A stretch of DNA of 64,000 bases, taken from contig JAINUG010000015.1 of assembly GCA_029706075.1 (NCBI GenBank), forward strand, positions 2,203,715 to 2,267,714. The letters are read 5' to 3'. Made by a program: the position numbers and the translations under genes. This document shows positions 20,473 through 32,054 of the stretch, in pieces. Numbering within the stretch: position 1 is the stretch's first letter; each line of letters begins with the position of its first letter. Under the pieces are notes generated by a model. The model made no database searches and was not told where the DNA came from. It saw nothing but the letters and a program-made list of their open reading frames with translations. The DNA comes from Aldrovandia affinis (taxonomy: Eukaryota; Chordata; Actinopteri; Notacanthiformes; Halosauridae).

Positions 20473-22500
20473 CTATAGTGAGGGGGAAGAGTGGTGAAGA
20501 GCTATTAAAGACAGGCCACACAGTTTGTAGTGAGGCAAGGGATAGTAGTCCAACAGGCTCTCTTGTTTAACACAAGAGTAGTTTTTCTGCATTGGTGTAG
20601 TAGACTCAAGACAATGAATACCTAGGTCAACAAGGCATACAGCTTGATATGTTTTTATGATGAAATAGACAGCAGAAGCCCTATGAATGAGAATCAGCTG
20701 GATTTGACCAAATATCAGCCCTTCCTCACTTTTGCCAATCACAACAAACATGTTCTTTCTGTATTGGGTGCCCTTCACAGTTGTCTCATGGGCAATGACA
20801 GTGTTCTCTGGCTCAAAGTTATGATGTGCAACTGATTCCACTATCTCTTCGTTGTAATCGCTTGTATAAAATGCAGCCCCCTTTTCAACAACAACATCAA
20901 GTGGGAAGAGGTTGCCAGCACTTAACAGAGACTGGAGAAGCTGATGTCTCTCAGCAAGGGTGGAGCATACGTTTTTGAAGTTGTGCAATTTTCTTGCACA
21001 CTGTTTAAAATAGGTGTGTTTGCTTTCAAACCTCAGTGTCCACAGCCGAAGTGGCCCAAAACGGACAATGAGTTCTGGATAGTGACTGATGTAGTGATGT
21101 TTGGGCTTCAGGTTGTGATGTGGAAAAGCCTGTATATACGAAAATGCAAATATTCTTCAATTAGAACAGGCAAATAGGCCACCTGAGCAGATGAAATGGC
21201 TGGTGCACAAATCAGCTCAACAATTTGCCTAAGTTGCAACACCAGCTGCCACACCTCATTCTCTGGGTTTTGAATTTGATCCCCAATCAACACTGGCAAC
21301 AGTTGTAGCAAACACCAGTTCTGAACAGTATGCCCACCTAGCTTATCCCCCCCAGGGTTAACCTCACATGGTTTGTCCTTGGCATCGTTCCCAAGATATT
21401 TGAACTGGTTTATGCGTCGATTTAGGTCTGGATAAGTGAATTGTTTCTCTGATACAAGACGACTGATGTATAATGCCAGATCAAAGGAGACCATACCCTC
21501 GAAAAGATCATGGCCGAGACATGGAGATAACCCAGGCTGACAGACATGGAAGAAATCAAGTTCATTAAACAGAGAGTCAAACTTGATACCTACATTGGCA
21601 ATAGCATCTAAATCTTTGTTCTGTATGTGATTTTTGTATGATTGTACTGTCCTAGTAACACCCTTAGACAATGTGTCAGACTGAAACATGTCTCTACTGA
21701 TTTAGCAATATCTGCAGAAGTGCAGACTCCTGCTAAAGTTTTCAACAAACCCTCCTATGTTGTGTGACCCAAGTCCCTTTGTGGATCTAGCCATCAGGCA
21801 AAGCAATGCCATTCACCTCAAGATCTTTAAAGCCTTTGACCAGCGGGCCCATGACTAATTCTTGGCCAAATAATTTAAAGTCCTGTTCTCTACAAAGGAG
21901 AACAAGCTGCATTTGATCAATACTAGATCTATTATGGGGCAAAATGTCTCCAAGAGTATTTTATGCAAGTATTTTATGCTTTCTCTTTCCGGAGCCCAGT
22001 GGATTTACCACTTCAAATGCATCTTGATAGAGTATCAAGGCTAATGGTGAGGTCTCGGTCTTAAACAACAAGTTCTCTGTCATATTTCTGCCATCCCAAA
22101 CATCATAAATGACATCTTCTGTTTGGACATGGGAATGAGCTTTTTTGTGCTGTTGTCTCACTGACTCACAATGAAAGAGTGATTTAATTGTCTGTTTGAT
22201 TGGGACATATTGGATAAAGCACTCCTTACCATCTTCATTCTGTCCCAGACAAATGGGTACAGGCTCTACATAATGAAAGCTATTCTTAAACACGGTTTTC
22301 CTCCTCTGGTCTGTTGCTCAATGCTTGAGTGTTGCAAGCCATAAAGAGGTCTTCTGTTTTCAGCACCTCAATCACATCGTTAATATCAGCTTCCGCGACA
22401 CCAAGTGTAATCAACTTTTCATTGAGTTTGTAAAATAAATGTGACTGGCTGATGGCATGTATCTCCTGAAATTCCGCCACAATTGTTTGAATAACAGAGG
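20473..22500 (-). pseudogene. DDE transposase relic of the CACTA-like element
   Basis: Blocks on the - strand in order: an acidic helical part (22480-22286), then YVEPVPICLGQNEDG..VRQQHKKAHSH..ILYQDAFEVVNPLGS (22293-21961), a broken stretch with HNRSSIDQMQLVLLCREQDF (about 21920-21830), PGLSPCLGHDLFEG..WQLVLQLRQIVELI (21689-21120), and KHHYISHYPELIVRFGPL.. FESKHTYFKQ.. to LHNFKNVCSTLAERHQLLQ..DYYPLPHYKLCGLSL (about 21110-20473). Frameshifts near 21960 and 21110 and several stops break it. The family is abundant in fish genomes as uncharacterised proteins. I take the YQDAF..NPLG block as part of the catalytic core. Confidence 0.6.
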
Positions 22501-22599
22501 ACTTGTATTATTCAAAGTCTCACACAGTATGTCAGACTGTTGGTCTCTTTCATCAACCTCATGAGAGCTGCCTGGATTCACAACAGGTACCTGCAGAAT

Positions 22600-22995
22600 T
22601 TAGTCAACAAGACTTTTGTGGTTTTTACTCAAATGTGATGTGAATGTAGATTTCACTGTAAATCTCTTATTACATTGTCTGAATGGACAAGCAACTGCTG
22701 TGCCTTCTTTAATATGAGTCTTCAAATGAGAGAAAAAACTACTCAAATTGTCACACCGAACATCGCAAAAATCTACATGACATGTTAAACTTAGATCAAC
22801 ACGACACAACCCCTTAGGCCCAACCACAGATTTTTCCTTTGCATGATGTCTGAATTGGTGTGTTTTAAATGCTGCAAATTTCGTAAAATGTCCTATTACA
22901 ACTGGGCATGCCACATTTGAAAGTTGAGTTTGGAATATTTCTATGAATTCGCATGTGCCTTGTATAAGCAAATATAGTGTTGCATTGGTGTGCAC
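22600..22995 (-). pseudogene. C2H2 zinc-finger N-terminal part of the CACTA-like transposase
   Basis: Open for about 130 codons. A C2H2 pattern is seen at ACPFRQCNKRFTVKSTFTSH..KNH, near the C-end, and a degenerate finger-like CHVDFCDVRCDN..FFSHLKTH precedes it. A TAA at about 22602 ends the frame just before the transposase core. It would supply DNA binding to the transposon ends. Upstream frame NVACPVVIGHFTKF is also open. Confidence 0.5.
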
Positions 22996-23407
22996 AGAAT
23001 TAGCTGGGGAACATTTTCAGTGCTAATGTTTTAGGTACCAAAATATTAATGATGATAATAATAGTAAATTATAAGTTTATAAGTCAAAATGTTTTCACAA
23101 GCATCAATGCAGGAGATTAGAGAGACCAGACATATTTTTCTTTTAAAACTGTTTCGGCAACATCACTCTCACAAGATCTGGCCACGTTGATCAGCACGTG
23201 GCTGTTTGCAAGCAAGTAGAACAAGCAAAGCAACTGAATTAGCGAACTAAAAGTCTGCCAAAAGCATTCAGATAACGTTATTAATATTTTTGCATTAAAC
23301 AAGCAAGTGATGAGATCAGATATTTATTTTATAATAATGTTAACAGTTTAGATTACATTTGCTCTTAAAACCCGGTCTTGTTGCATGCATTCTTTAAAGA
23401 AACTTAC

Positions 23408-23466
23408 TTGGCTGCTGCAGATCCTGCCGTCTCCAGTTTGTCTACCTCTGGCGGTGAACATGACAT
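23408..23466 (-). CDS. Candidate first coding exon of the CACTA-like gene
   Basis: ATG at 23466 opens 19 codons (MSCSPPEVDKLETAGSAAA) ending at a perfect donor GTAAGT (23407-23402). The position upstream of the finger exon and the short leader exon layout suggest a 5' exon. Support is limited to the start, the frame and the splice signal. Confidence 0.4.
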
Positions 23467-23639
23467 GATGCTAAATTTAAAAAAAAGTTATTATATATAT
23501 TTTTAAGTCTTAACGTTAATAATTTTCATCTCTAAAATATACAGTGTGATCAGTCTGATTGGTGGGGCACTTTTTTTCTGCTGCTGGAGGCTGAACTTTG
23601 GGTAGGGGTCTCACAGACACACATACAACCTTTCAGTCT

Positions 23640-23800
23640 ATCTCCCTTTTTGTGGAACAAATTAGCCAGTTCGCTAGCTAGCTGAGTTGATGCAAGTTAG
23701 CTAACGTTAGATGGCTAACAGCTGGCTAGCTAACGTAGCTAAACCCCATCTCAACATTCAGCAGCTAACGTTATACATTTTCCCGTAACGTTACATTAAA
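23640..23800. repeat. Cluster of GCTAGC / GCTAACGTTA motifs
   Basis: GCTAGCTAG and GCTAACGTTA variants occur about ten times in 160 bp, in the putative leader of the CACTA-like element. Many are self-complementary. They may be binding sites or decayed simple repeats. Confidence 0.7.
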
Positions 23801-24115
23801 CGTAGATAACCTTTAATATTTCATATTGATGTTAGTTGTGGATGCACATTAAGACAGATGAAATAGAAACAAATAGGCAAAACCAAGAAATAAAATGAAA
23901 CTCACCATTAAATTGAATTCCCGGGCATTCACTCTCTCACTAACTGAAAATGTCATCTCCCAAGATGCAACGCAAATTACAGTAACAAACTGTTCTCGTC
24001 TCCAGTGACCATTAGCGCTAACATAATGCCCAGAATGCATTGTTGTACACAGTAAAGAACTGTATTACAAAGAAACAGTATGATACTGTTACAATTTGTC
24101 TGTAAATTTACAGCA

Positions 24116-24840
24116 AGCAAGTTACATAAAAATGTTTTACTCTTGTCTTAGGGACACAAGGTCATTAAAAATGAATACATTTTTTTTGGAGAAAGATGGA
24201 CCACAGAAGGACCCACTCAACTTTTTGATCTTTCATCACAGCTCACATCCACGAGAGGTGTTGTGCTTTATAAAGCTATGGGCCTTTTAGATTGATAAAG
24301 CACAACACCTGGCTGTTTGTCACGCTAAACACTTGTCTCTTCACGACTTATCAGAAAGCATTCCTTTTTTAATGTTTGTTAACTGAACTATTAAGTGTCA
24401 GTACAGATCCATTTCCTTTGAGCTCCTGGTGAATGATTTCAACGTCAGAAAGAATATCTTGTTTGTTCAGAGCTGATTATTTTATAAGCACTGTGTTTAC
24501 AATGTGTTTGATTTTTAATGGGTATGAATAAGAGAGAAAATATCAGCTCTGACAGTACTGGTAATACAATCGGGCAAAATTCTGTTGATTTGAACTTCTC
24601 TAAAGACATAGACTGAGTTTGATCCATGAGCAGTCACCATAATCATTTCACAATTTAAATGTGAATCGATTTCTTTGGTAACTTATAAGAGAACTACAAG
24701 GGTTTCCCTTGGTCGCTCATTTTTTAATGTAATCAACCTCAAATGAGCAAGATACTGTGATGTCACATTGGTAAATCCTGGTCAGTGTTGTCCTATCAAA
24801 GACATAATATCAAAAATATGAAATATGAACCGTATATATA
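24116..24840. other. Unassigned sequence
   Basis: No recognised gene or repeat. A short inverted pair TAAAGCACAACACCTGG / GAGGTGTTGTGCTTTA lies near 24252-24314. Confidence 0.45.
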
Positions 24841-24841
24841 T

Positions 24842-25990
24842 ACACTACCGGTCAGAAGTTTTAGAACACCCTAATTTTCCAGTTTTTACTGATATTTAAG
24901 CAGTTGAAGTCCAGTGAATAACCTGAAATTGTAAGTGGTAAACTGCCAGAGGTTAAAAAAAAGGTTTAGGTTATCAAAAACCCAACTTGCACAGAGTGAC
25001 TGTTAACCCACGTTAACCCATTACTTGTTCCCTGAAAAGGGCCTTTTTTTATAACTCTGAAATTTACGGGGATAAGGCAAACAGTCCAAATCCGTGTTTG
25101 TCGTCGTTGTTCATTTCCCAAGTCTTTATCCAATATTTAGTTCTCAGGCAATCCAGTCAGTAACAATTCAGTAAATTGAAACAATCCAGGCAATACACAA
25201 ATCCAATCCACAATAGCAATTTATCTTTGCACACACCCACTCTCCACACGTTTCCCTCATGGTACTGGCTAGGGGCCAGTTGCCACTTTTATTTCGGAGT
25301 AGTCAGCTGTCAAGGATTTCCCCATGCATCTTATTTAATAATAAAATCCAACAAAAATAAATCTGCATTAACATATTGTCTTCTATAGTGTTTTATGAGA
25401 TTGGTGAACATTATGGGGGTGATCTTTGACCATTCCTTCATACAGAATCTTTCAAGATCCTTCAGATCCTATAATCTGTGCTTGTGGACTGCCCTCTTCA
25501 ATTCAAACCACACATTTTCAATTGGGTTCAAGTCTGGAGAGCCATTGGTTTATTTTAACCATTTTTTTGGTTTATTTTCCAGTATGCCTGGGATCATTGC
25601 CTTGCTGAAAGATCCATTTGTGGCAAAGTTCCAGCTGCCTGGCAAAGGGAACCAGGTTTTTGGCCAAAATATCTTTGTACTGCAGTTCATGATTCCATTG
25701 ACCTTAGCAAAAGCCCCAGTAAATGCAACCCCCTCCCATAATTTCAAAGATCCATGCACCATGGGTATAGGTTATTTGTGGCCCTTCTATAAGTGCCCTT
25801 CTTCCATAGTATTCAAAAACATTTTAACTCTAGCATGCACTGTTCAATTCTCACATGCTCAAATTTAAAACTACATTCTCTGTAGTTAACAAGATGTTAA
25901 TCTACAGCAATGTACATCTTCATGTTGCCATCTCAAGAAATTGAAACTACCAAAGTTTCAGAAAATATGAGTATTTATTGAGGCTGTACG
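24842..25990 (-). mobile_element. Tc1/mariner relic, family E, with an insertion
   Basis: The left end CACTACCGGTCAGAAGTTTT follows TA. - strand transposase remnants at about 25860-25430 read in part LKLWEGVAFTGAFAKVNG and SKAMIPGILENKPKKW, with the catalytic second half eroded by stops. The right inverted repeat is missing. About 360 bp of unrelated sequence interrupt the left part. Confidence 0.75.
24985..25340. other. Unclassified insertion within the Tc1 relic
   Basis: The sequence does not continue the Tc1 element and has a CAATCCA-rich character like that of the 2061-2675 LTR. I could not find clean TG/CA ends or a target duplication, so no class is given. Confidence 0.35.
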
Positions 25991-26194
25991 CTAACCATTA
26001 ATCCGACTCATGAGGACAAAGACACAGCTATGCCTGTCTGTTGACTTTTAAATAAATTAAAATGACCAGGGCCTGTAAGTTTAGCTGTTTACACCTTTTC
26101 CTCTGTTTTAAAAAAATGTTTCCCCAATATGGATGCCCAATCCAAGCTGTAGACAGATCCCATCACTGCAAATGCCCATCTCGTCGATGTATGT

Positions 26195-26560
26195 AGTCCT
26201 AAAAAATTTTTTTTCTTTTTCTCCCAATTTGGTAGCCAATTACTCCCACTAGTCTTCGTTCAATCCCCTCCCTCGTAGTTTGCTGCCGTAGCCCTGTGAC
26301 CGGCAGTGACAATGGCGAAGCGCTGCCTCCTCCGAGACAGTACTCGTCATGCTGTTGACTGTAATTCCGGCACCCCAGAACCACTCCTGTGCGCAGCGAC
26401 CTGTGTCGGCTTCCCTCCCCCCTCCCTGGGGCGGACAGCCAATTGCCGCCCCGGTGGCACTCCCGGCCAGAGCCAACTCTGGCGCGATGGGGTATCGAAC
26501 CCCGGTCGCCATGGCCAGCGCCGAACGTTGAAACCACTAGACTGCGCGGGAGGCCATCTA
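26195..26560 (-). repeat. tRNA-derived SINE, family 1 (- strand)
   Basis: Reverse complement of the 13288 family: the tail CCTAAAAAATTTTT/CTCCCAATTTGG at the left, the body with GGGGCGGACAGCCAATTGCC, and the head with the B box GGTTCGATACCCC (complement of 26490-26502) and CGCAGTCTAGTGGTT at the right. Both strands have open frames through it, explained by the GC-rich SINE body. Confidence 0.85.
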
Positions 26561-26617
26561 AGTTTTATTTTAAGTATAAGAAACTAAGGGCTTGACAGAA
26601 TGCTAGAATGCGATTGC

Positions 26618-26690
26618 ATAATATAATATAATATACGCCATTTAGCAGACGCTTTTATCCAAAGCGACTTACAGTAGTGAATGCATACAT
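26618..26690 (-). repeat. L2/SINE 3' tail fragment
   Basis: On the - strand: TAAGTCGCTTTGGATAAAAG, then CGTCTGCTAAATGGCG and (TATTA)n. This is the conserved 3' tail of fish L2-type LINEs and their SINEs. Severely 5' truncated. Confidence 0.75.
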
Positions 26691-26699
26691 TTTTCAGTA

Positions 26700-27330
26700 T
26701 ATGTGGCCCCAGTGGGGAGTGGTTAACTGCATAACAGTCATAACCACAATATAACAGATAACCACAAGATAAAAAATAAATATGAATATTTGCTCAACCA
26801 TGAACAAATGAGTGCTCTGCAGAATGCACAACAAGTTATTCACATCTGAGACTAATGATGAACAGGAAGGGCAAGGTTAAGGCAAATGGTCTGACCCCCC
26901 AAAAAAATTACACTTAGATTTTAGAGCAATATTTGCCAATTAGTTTTCATACATCTGGTGTCAATAAAAAGTTATGGCAGTAAAGTGTGGTGTCCTCTAG
27001 GTAATAACATCCCCTTTATAATGACAATTTGCCATCTGTGCCCAGTTTCAATCCAAAGAAAATAACTAATGGCTTTTCAGATGCAAAACAAGATTATCTC
27101 AAGGCCATCATATTTCAGAGCAAATAATTCACCTCAACATAAAATCACAGCTCCCAGTGAAAACCAATGTTTCCTTTCTCCCTGAAAACAGTCACAAGTA
27201 CAGTTGATTGCATTATTTAATGTTTAATGACATAGCATACATTATTAAACTGTGAATTGTCAACCATACTATACTCAATATTCTGTTATATTATACTGCA
27301 TATAGATATATTAAATATAGCTTTGTTGAG
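26700..27330. other. Unassigned AT-rich sequence
   Basis: Nothing recognised. ATATAATA-type tracts near 27280-27310. Confidence 0.45.
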
Positions 27331-27531
27331 TTAGCCCTTTGATACATAAGCCCTCCACACCCCCTCTAATGCATAACATGGGTCAAAAATGACCCGTCAT
27401 CAATAAAGACATACTATAATAATAATTTAATAATAATTTTGTTAAAATAATGATTTTAGCAGTGATTTGGTCTACACAAGAATCCATTGATATTTGAAAT
27501 ATGTTTTTTTTGTTACTTTTCAGCACATATA

Positions 27532-28737
27532 CACCCATGGCCAAAAGTTTTGAGAATGACAAAATTTTAATTTTCACAAAGTCTGCTGCCTCAGTTTTTA
27601 TGATGGCCATTTGCATATACTCCAGAATGTTATGAAGAGTGATCAGATGAATTGCAATTAATTGTAAAGTCCCTCTTTGCCATGAAAATGAACTTTTATG
27701 AAAAAAACATTTACACTGCATTTCAGCCCTGCCACAAAAGGAATAGCTGACATCATGTCAGTGATTCTCTCGTTAACACAGGTGAGAGTGTTGATGAGGA
27801 CAAGGCTGGAGATCACTCTGTCATTCTGATTGAGTTAGAATAACAGACTGGAAGCTTTAAAAGGAGGGTGGTGCTTGAAATCATTGTTCTTCCTCTGTTA
27901 ACCATGGTTACCTGCAAGGAAACACGTGCAGTCATCATTGCTTTGCACCAAAAGGGCTTCACAGGCAAGGATATTGCTGCTAGTAAGATTGCACCTAAAT
28001 CAACCATTTCTTCAAGGAGAGAGGTTCAATTGTTGTGAAGAAGGCTTCAGGGTGCCCAAGAAAGTCCAGCAAGCGCCAGGACCGTCTCCTAAAGTTGATT
28101 CAGCTGCGGGATCGGGGCACCACCAGTGCAGAGCTTGCTCAGGAATGGCAGCAGGCAGGTGTGGGTGCATCTGCACGCACAGTGAGGCGAAGACTTTTGG
28201 AGGATGGCCTGGTGTCAAGAAGGGCAGCAAAGAAGCCACTTCTCTTCAGGAAAAACATCAGGGACAGACTGATATTCTGCAAAAGGTACAGGGATTGGAC
28301 TGCTGAGGACTGGGGTAAAGTCATTTCCTCTGATGAATCCCCTTTCCGATTATTTGGGGCATCCGGAAAAAAGCTTGTCCGGAGAAGAAAAGGTGAGCGC
28401 TACCATCAGTCCTGTGTCATGCCAACAGTAAAGCATCTTGAGACCATTCATGTGTGGGGTTGCTTCTCAGCCAAGGGAGTGGGCTCACTCACAATTTTGC
28501 CTAAGAACACAGCCATGAATAAAGAATGGTACTGCATGAGGTCTTGAAAAAGAAGGGTCAACACTACAAATATTGACTCTTTGCATAAACTTAATGTAAT
28601 TGTCAATAAAAGCCTTTGACAAATGCTTGTAATTATACTTCAGTATACCATAGTAACATCTGACAAAAAGATCTAAAAACACTGAAGCAGCAAACTTTGT
28701 GAAAACCAATACTTCTCAAAACTTTTGGCCACGGCTG
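27532..28737 (+). mobile_element. Tc1/mariner element, family F (internally deleted)
   Basis: Both TA-flanked inverted ends are present: CACCCATGGCCAAAAGTTTT at the left and its partner CAGCCGTGGCCAAAAGTTTT (reverse-complemented) at the right. A shared GAGAA segment follows each. It is 1206 bp, about 400 bp short of a full copy. The deletion removes the second half of the transposase. Confidence 0.92.
27904..28547 (+). pseudogene. Tc1-family transposase, N-terminal half
   Basis: Starts MVTCKETRAVIIALH and continues GFTGKDIAAS.., a helix-turn-helix domain. A frameshift near 28010 moves it to the frame of 28035-28547, which has KKASGCPRKSSKRQDR (GRPR-type linker), ARTVRRRLLEDGL (second helix-turn-helix), SDESPFRLFG (first catalytic Asp) and HVWGCFSAKGVGSL. 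The frame ends at 28547 where the deletion starts, so the second Asp and the Glu are absent. It cannot catalyse transposition but could still bind ends. Confidence 0.88.
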
Positions 28738-28739
28738 TA

Positions 28740-29118
28740 CACATCTGATAACAGTCAATTTTCAGAAGCACAAAGATCAAAAGGTTCCTTATCAAAAACA
28801 GGTTACCTGGATTGCTGAGTGATAAAATACATTTATTCCAAAGATATAGCAAATAAACACTCAAGTGTGCATAAACGTACATAGGAAATGAATGCGGGTC
28901 ATTTTTGACCCATGTTATGCATTAGAGGGGTAGTAATACAAAAACCATTTTTATTCAAAAAGTAAGAAAGGAAATATCAAAATAAAGATTTGTGATTATC
29001 AAAAACAAGTTAATTGAGGAATACCTGGATTGCTGAATGATGAAATTCATTTTTTGCAAAGATATAGAAAATAAACTCTCCACCGGGTCATTTTTGACCT
29101 GGGTTATGTATCAAAGGG
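28740..29118. repeat. Tandem duplicated subterminal block of the piggyBac-like element
   Basis: 28780-28930 and 28985-29118 are diverged copies: TTATCAAAAACA, CCTGGATTGCTGA, CAAAGATATAG, GGGTCATTTTTGACC and the ATGTATC/ATGCATT end. The element therefore has a doubled right end. Confidence 0.75.
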
Positions 29119-29264
29119 TTAAAATGATGCAAATAACTGTTGAATGAATATTGTTTCAGTATTCCATCACAAATTTAAAGTACTTCTTGTGAAACTTGAC
29201 ATTCAGACCTGAAGAATAAAAGCTGAACCATGCCAATATAAGTTGTGACTGTTTCTGATGTTGT

Positions 29265-29298
29265 TGATGACGATGATGATTATGATGATGATGATGAA
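29265..29298. repeat. (GAT)n microsatellite
   Basis: Imperfect GAT trinucleotide array of about eleven units. Confidence 0.9.
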
Positions 29299-29299
29299 G

Positions 29300-31838
29300 C
29301 AGCACTTTTGTATTCCATGCGCTTAAACATGATTGTTCAAAAAATTTGCATTCCTGCCGAACATTATCTATATTTTGCTAAACAAGACACGAGAGAGGCA
29401 TGTCAGCCTACACATTGAGAAACTCATGAAAATTCATGAGGAGGCAAGCTACGCCTACTCAGTATTACTAAAAATAATGAAGAAAGTTGTATGCAAGGCT
29501 GGCTGAAAAAATATCCCCTGCAGATGAAAAAGAGAATGTATATGACTATCACTGTGTGAATACTAAGGATTTTCTGTAACTATTCATGTTATCAGTTTTA
29601 TCTTTTGAAGCAGAATAATAATTGGTCATGCTATTTCAAAGACAACTGCAGCAACATGCTCTTCCCTTGTGCCAATCTGGGCTCCAGGAATACTGAGAAT
29701 GTTCTTCCAAACCTGAAAAAGGAGATTTGTGTGTGCATAAATACTGCATGTGATGTTTTGACACAAAAAAGCAGATATCTGAATATAATTATTTTGCTTC
29801 CATGCTCACAATGCTGATACATCTGTTTAGGGCACAATGCTACAATTGTTGAACATTTGTCAAATTTATAATATATTACAGCGTGGTAATATTAAATACT
29901 GCATCATAATAATGTAGACAAAATGTATACCAAATATTCGTTTATTAATGGTACAAGATACTGCAGCATTTTTTTATTTTAATGTACTTAATATTAACAA
30001 AGTATGTAATTACAACCAAATACTGTCCCTAGTTAGAATGTCATTATTAGTATTTATAAGAGACATCTGGTCTAAGAACACACAGATGAGGCTTGTGTTT
30101 GTGTATTAGAGACTGCATGGATGATGCCCCAATGTATGGCTTAGCCAGGAGGGCCCTTCATCTTTTCCATAGACAGTACATATAGTGGACCAACTGAAGG
30201 CAATTTCCCCATTATGCACTTTGAAACAAACAAGGAAATATTTACTTCTGGGTGCTCTACAGTGCCATCTGCATGTAGGTATGCAGTACAATTTCAGTCT
30301 CCATTGAAGTCAATGGGAAAGTAGGACACTTGTCATCTTTCATGTTTTCTGTTGTTGACATGAAAGTACACGCAAGCATTTTGCATACTAGGCACGCATT
30401 TTGAGGTCGCAGTACGTTAATACAACATTGTAACATGAAGCTATGTAAAAATGGGGTGAGGCACATCCTTTTTGTGTGCAGTTTGTTTTCCTCCTCCATT
30501 TCGACCATTCTGTTTAGCTCACAGTCCTTTTCTGTGTTGCAATTAAGCATGCTTAATCCTGTCTCTGAGTGCGTTACACCCGCCTGCTTCACTCGTGTCA
30601 GGAATTCAATCAACACATGAGAGTTGCATGAAGCATTCATTCCAGCAAGTGGAAATGAGACTAAATCAAACATACAGCTGCAAAATGTTCCCAGTTTGGC
30701 AGAGAGTGTGCTTGTCTGAAGGTAGAAATTGCCCTTGAACGCTGGTCTGAAGTCAGTTTGGGTTTTTTTTTCTTACAGGTTAAGGCTATGATTTGGGTAG
30801 AGTTAACTGGTCCTGTGTCAGTGCTTAGGAGCAGAAAATCTTGTAGGTTTAAAACAACACTTCATATGCGTATGTTTGATTAACTTCAATTGTGCATTCA
30901 CTTGTACCCATACCAGGTACTTAAATTTCATTTTTCATAAACTGCACAGTAGACTTTCAAAAAAGTAAAAAATGAAGGTGCACTTTTTAAATCCGGGAGT
31001 ACAATCAATCAAATTGAGGGTACGAATTACTACTGCAAGGTTACGATTTAATAATTTGATGGTGTGAATTATTGAAAAGAAAATCAATTCAAGGTGGCCT
31101 CTAAGGGGTTCCATAAATTGGAAGTCATGCTTCATATGTATTCTGCTTCATACTCTGTTACGGACTGCTGCCTTCAAATTCTAGGGACAGGGATATTAGA
31201 GAAACAGTCAGGGACTGCTACTGGCACTGTTTATGGCTCACTCACTTGTGAAAAACAAAGGGGATTTCCACACGATACTGCACGAGAACTAGTGCTGGTC
31301 AGAAGAGAGATACAGCTCTCATTGATGACAACTGGTAGCCTGTAAGTGCCTGCCAATGCTGAGGTGCTAATATGTCCATAACCGAAGAAACCCTGGCTTG
31401 AGAAGAAACTCAAACCCACCGTGCCTTGTGCGGAACAAGTCCAGTTGTTGCTCTTGTACTTCCTGTTACATTTATTTAATGTATCATGCCATATTATACT
31501 TGCAAGTTACTTTGGATACATTAAAAATGTACATTACAAATTACGTACATGACAAATTATGACATTAATAATATGCACTGCATGTCTGTGCTGCAGGTTA
31601 TTTAAATTATCTGTGCGATTTTGTGAATCCTGCCTATTGCATGTTGTACCCATTCAAGATTATTTGGACATCAACCTTTTTTTCAGCCATGTTTCAAAAA
31701 ATCTGATGATTACCTGGTGACATTTGTTAAGTTCTATATTTAGTCATTGCAGGCCTTATGTCTGGTTTCTCATGTCTGGTTTTTCATTATTTCTGGCTTA
31801 TCAAACTTTTCATATACAGTAACATTACAATAAATATA
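29300..31838. other. Unassigned sequence
   Basis: No gene or classified repeat. An open frame of 138 codons on the - strand at 30257-30673 has no domain and no initiation context. The GAAGTCAATGGGAAAG stretch near 30305 recurs in many fish intergenic regions. Confidence 0.45.
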
Positions 31839-32054
31839 CAGTGAAGGAAATAAGTATTTGATCCCTTGCCGATTTTGTAAGTTTGCCCATTGACAAATAA
31901 ATGAACAGTCTATCATTTTAATGGTAGGTCTATTTTAACAGTGAGAGACAGAATATTTTTTTTTAAATCCAGAAAATCACATTATATAAAAGATATACAT
32001 TGTTTTGCATTTGATTGTGTGAAATAAGTATTTGATCCCCTAGCAAAACATGAC

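Larger units (their letters stand above)
16487..24115 (-). mobile_element. Probable CACTA/EnSpm-like element, about 7.6 kb with insertions
   Basis: One end (16487) begins CAGTGTCAAAAATTGTCTGT and is followed by tandem subterminal ACAGTAAATTACTGG repeats. The other end (about 24040-24115) has related TTGTCTGTAAATTTACAG and ACTGT motifs. Between them - strand coding relics follow in order: a first exon, C2H2 fingers, a large transposase with the YQDAFEVVNPLG block, and a SAM-domain exon. CACTA elements carry long subterminal repeats and often two genes, which fits. Assignment to CACTA rather than another DDE superfamily is from memory and end structure. The 3-bp target duplication could not be fixed. 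A SINE carrying a piggyBac element lies within it. Confidence 0.55.
27335..29118. mobile_element. Second piggyBac-like element, interrupted by Tc1 family F
   Basis: The ends CCCTTTGATACATAA (27335) and TTATGTATCAAAGGG (to 29118) are perfect inverted repeats. The right side has TTAA (29119-29122) and the left TTAG, a TTAA with one change. Inside both ends a GGTCAAAAATGACCC block recurs. The element is non-coding (about 0.58 kb) apart from the Tc1 at 27532-28737. It is a different family from the 18576 element. Confidence 0.85.

Noticed and set aside
25395-25868. 157-codon + strand frame
   Set aside because: Antisense of the Tc1 family E transposase relic.
29265-29298. CRISPR-like or coding acidic repeat
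   Set aside because: A plain GAT microsatellite. The window contains no array of spaced repeats.
30257-30673. 138-codon - strand frame
   Set aside because: No recognisable motif and no support for transcription signals.
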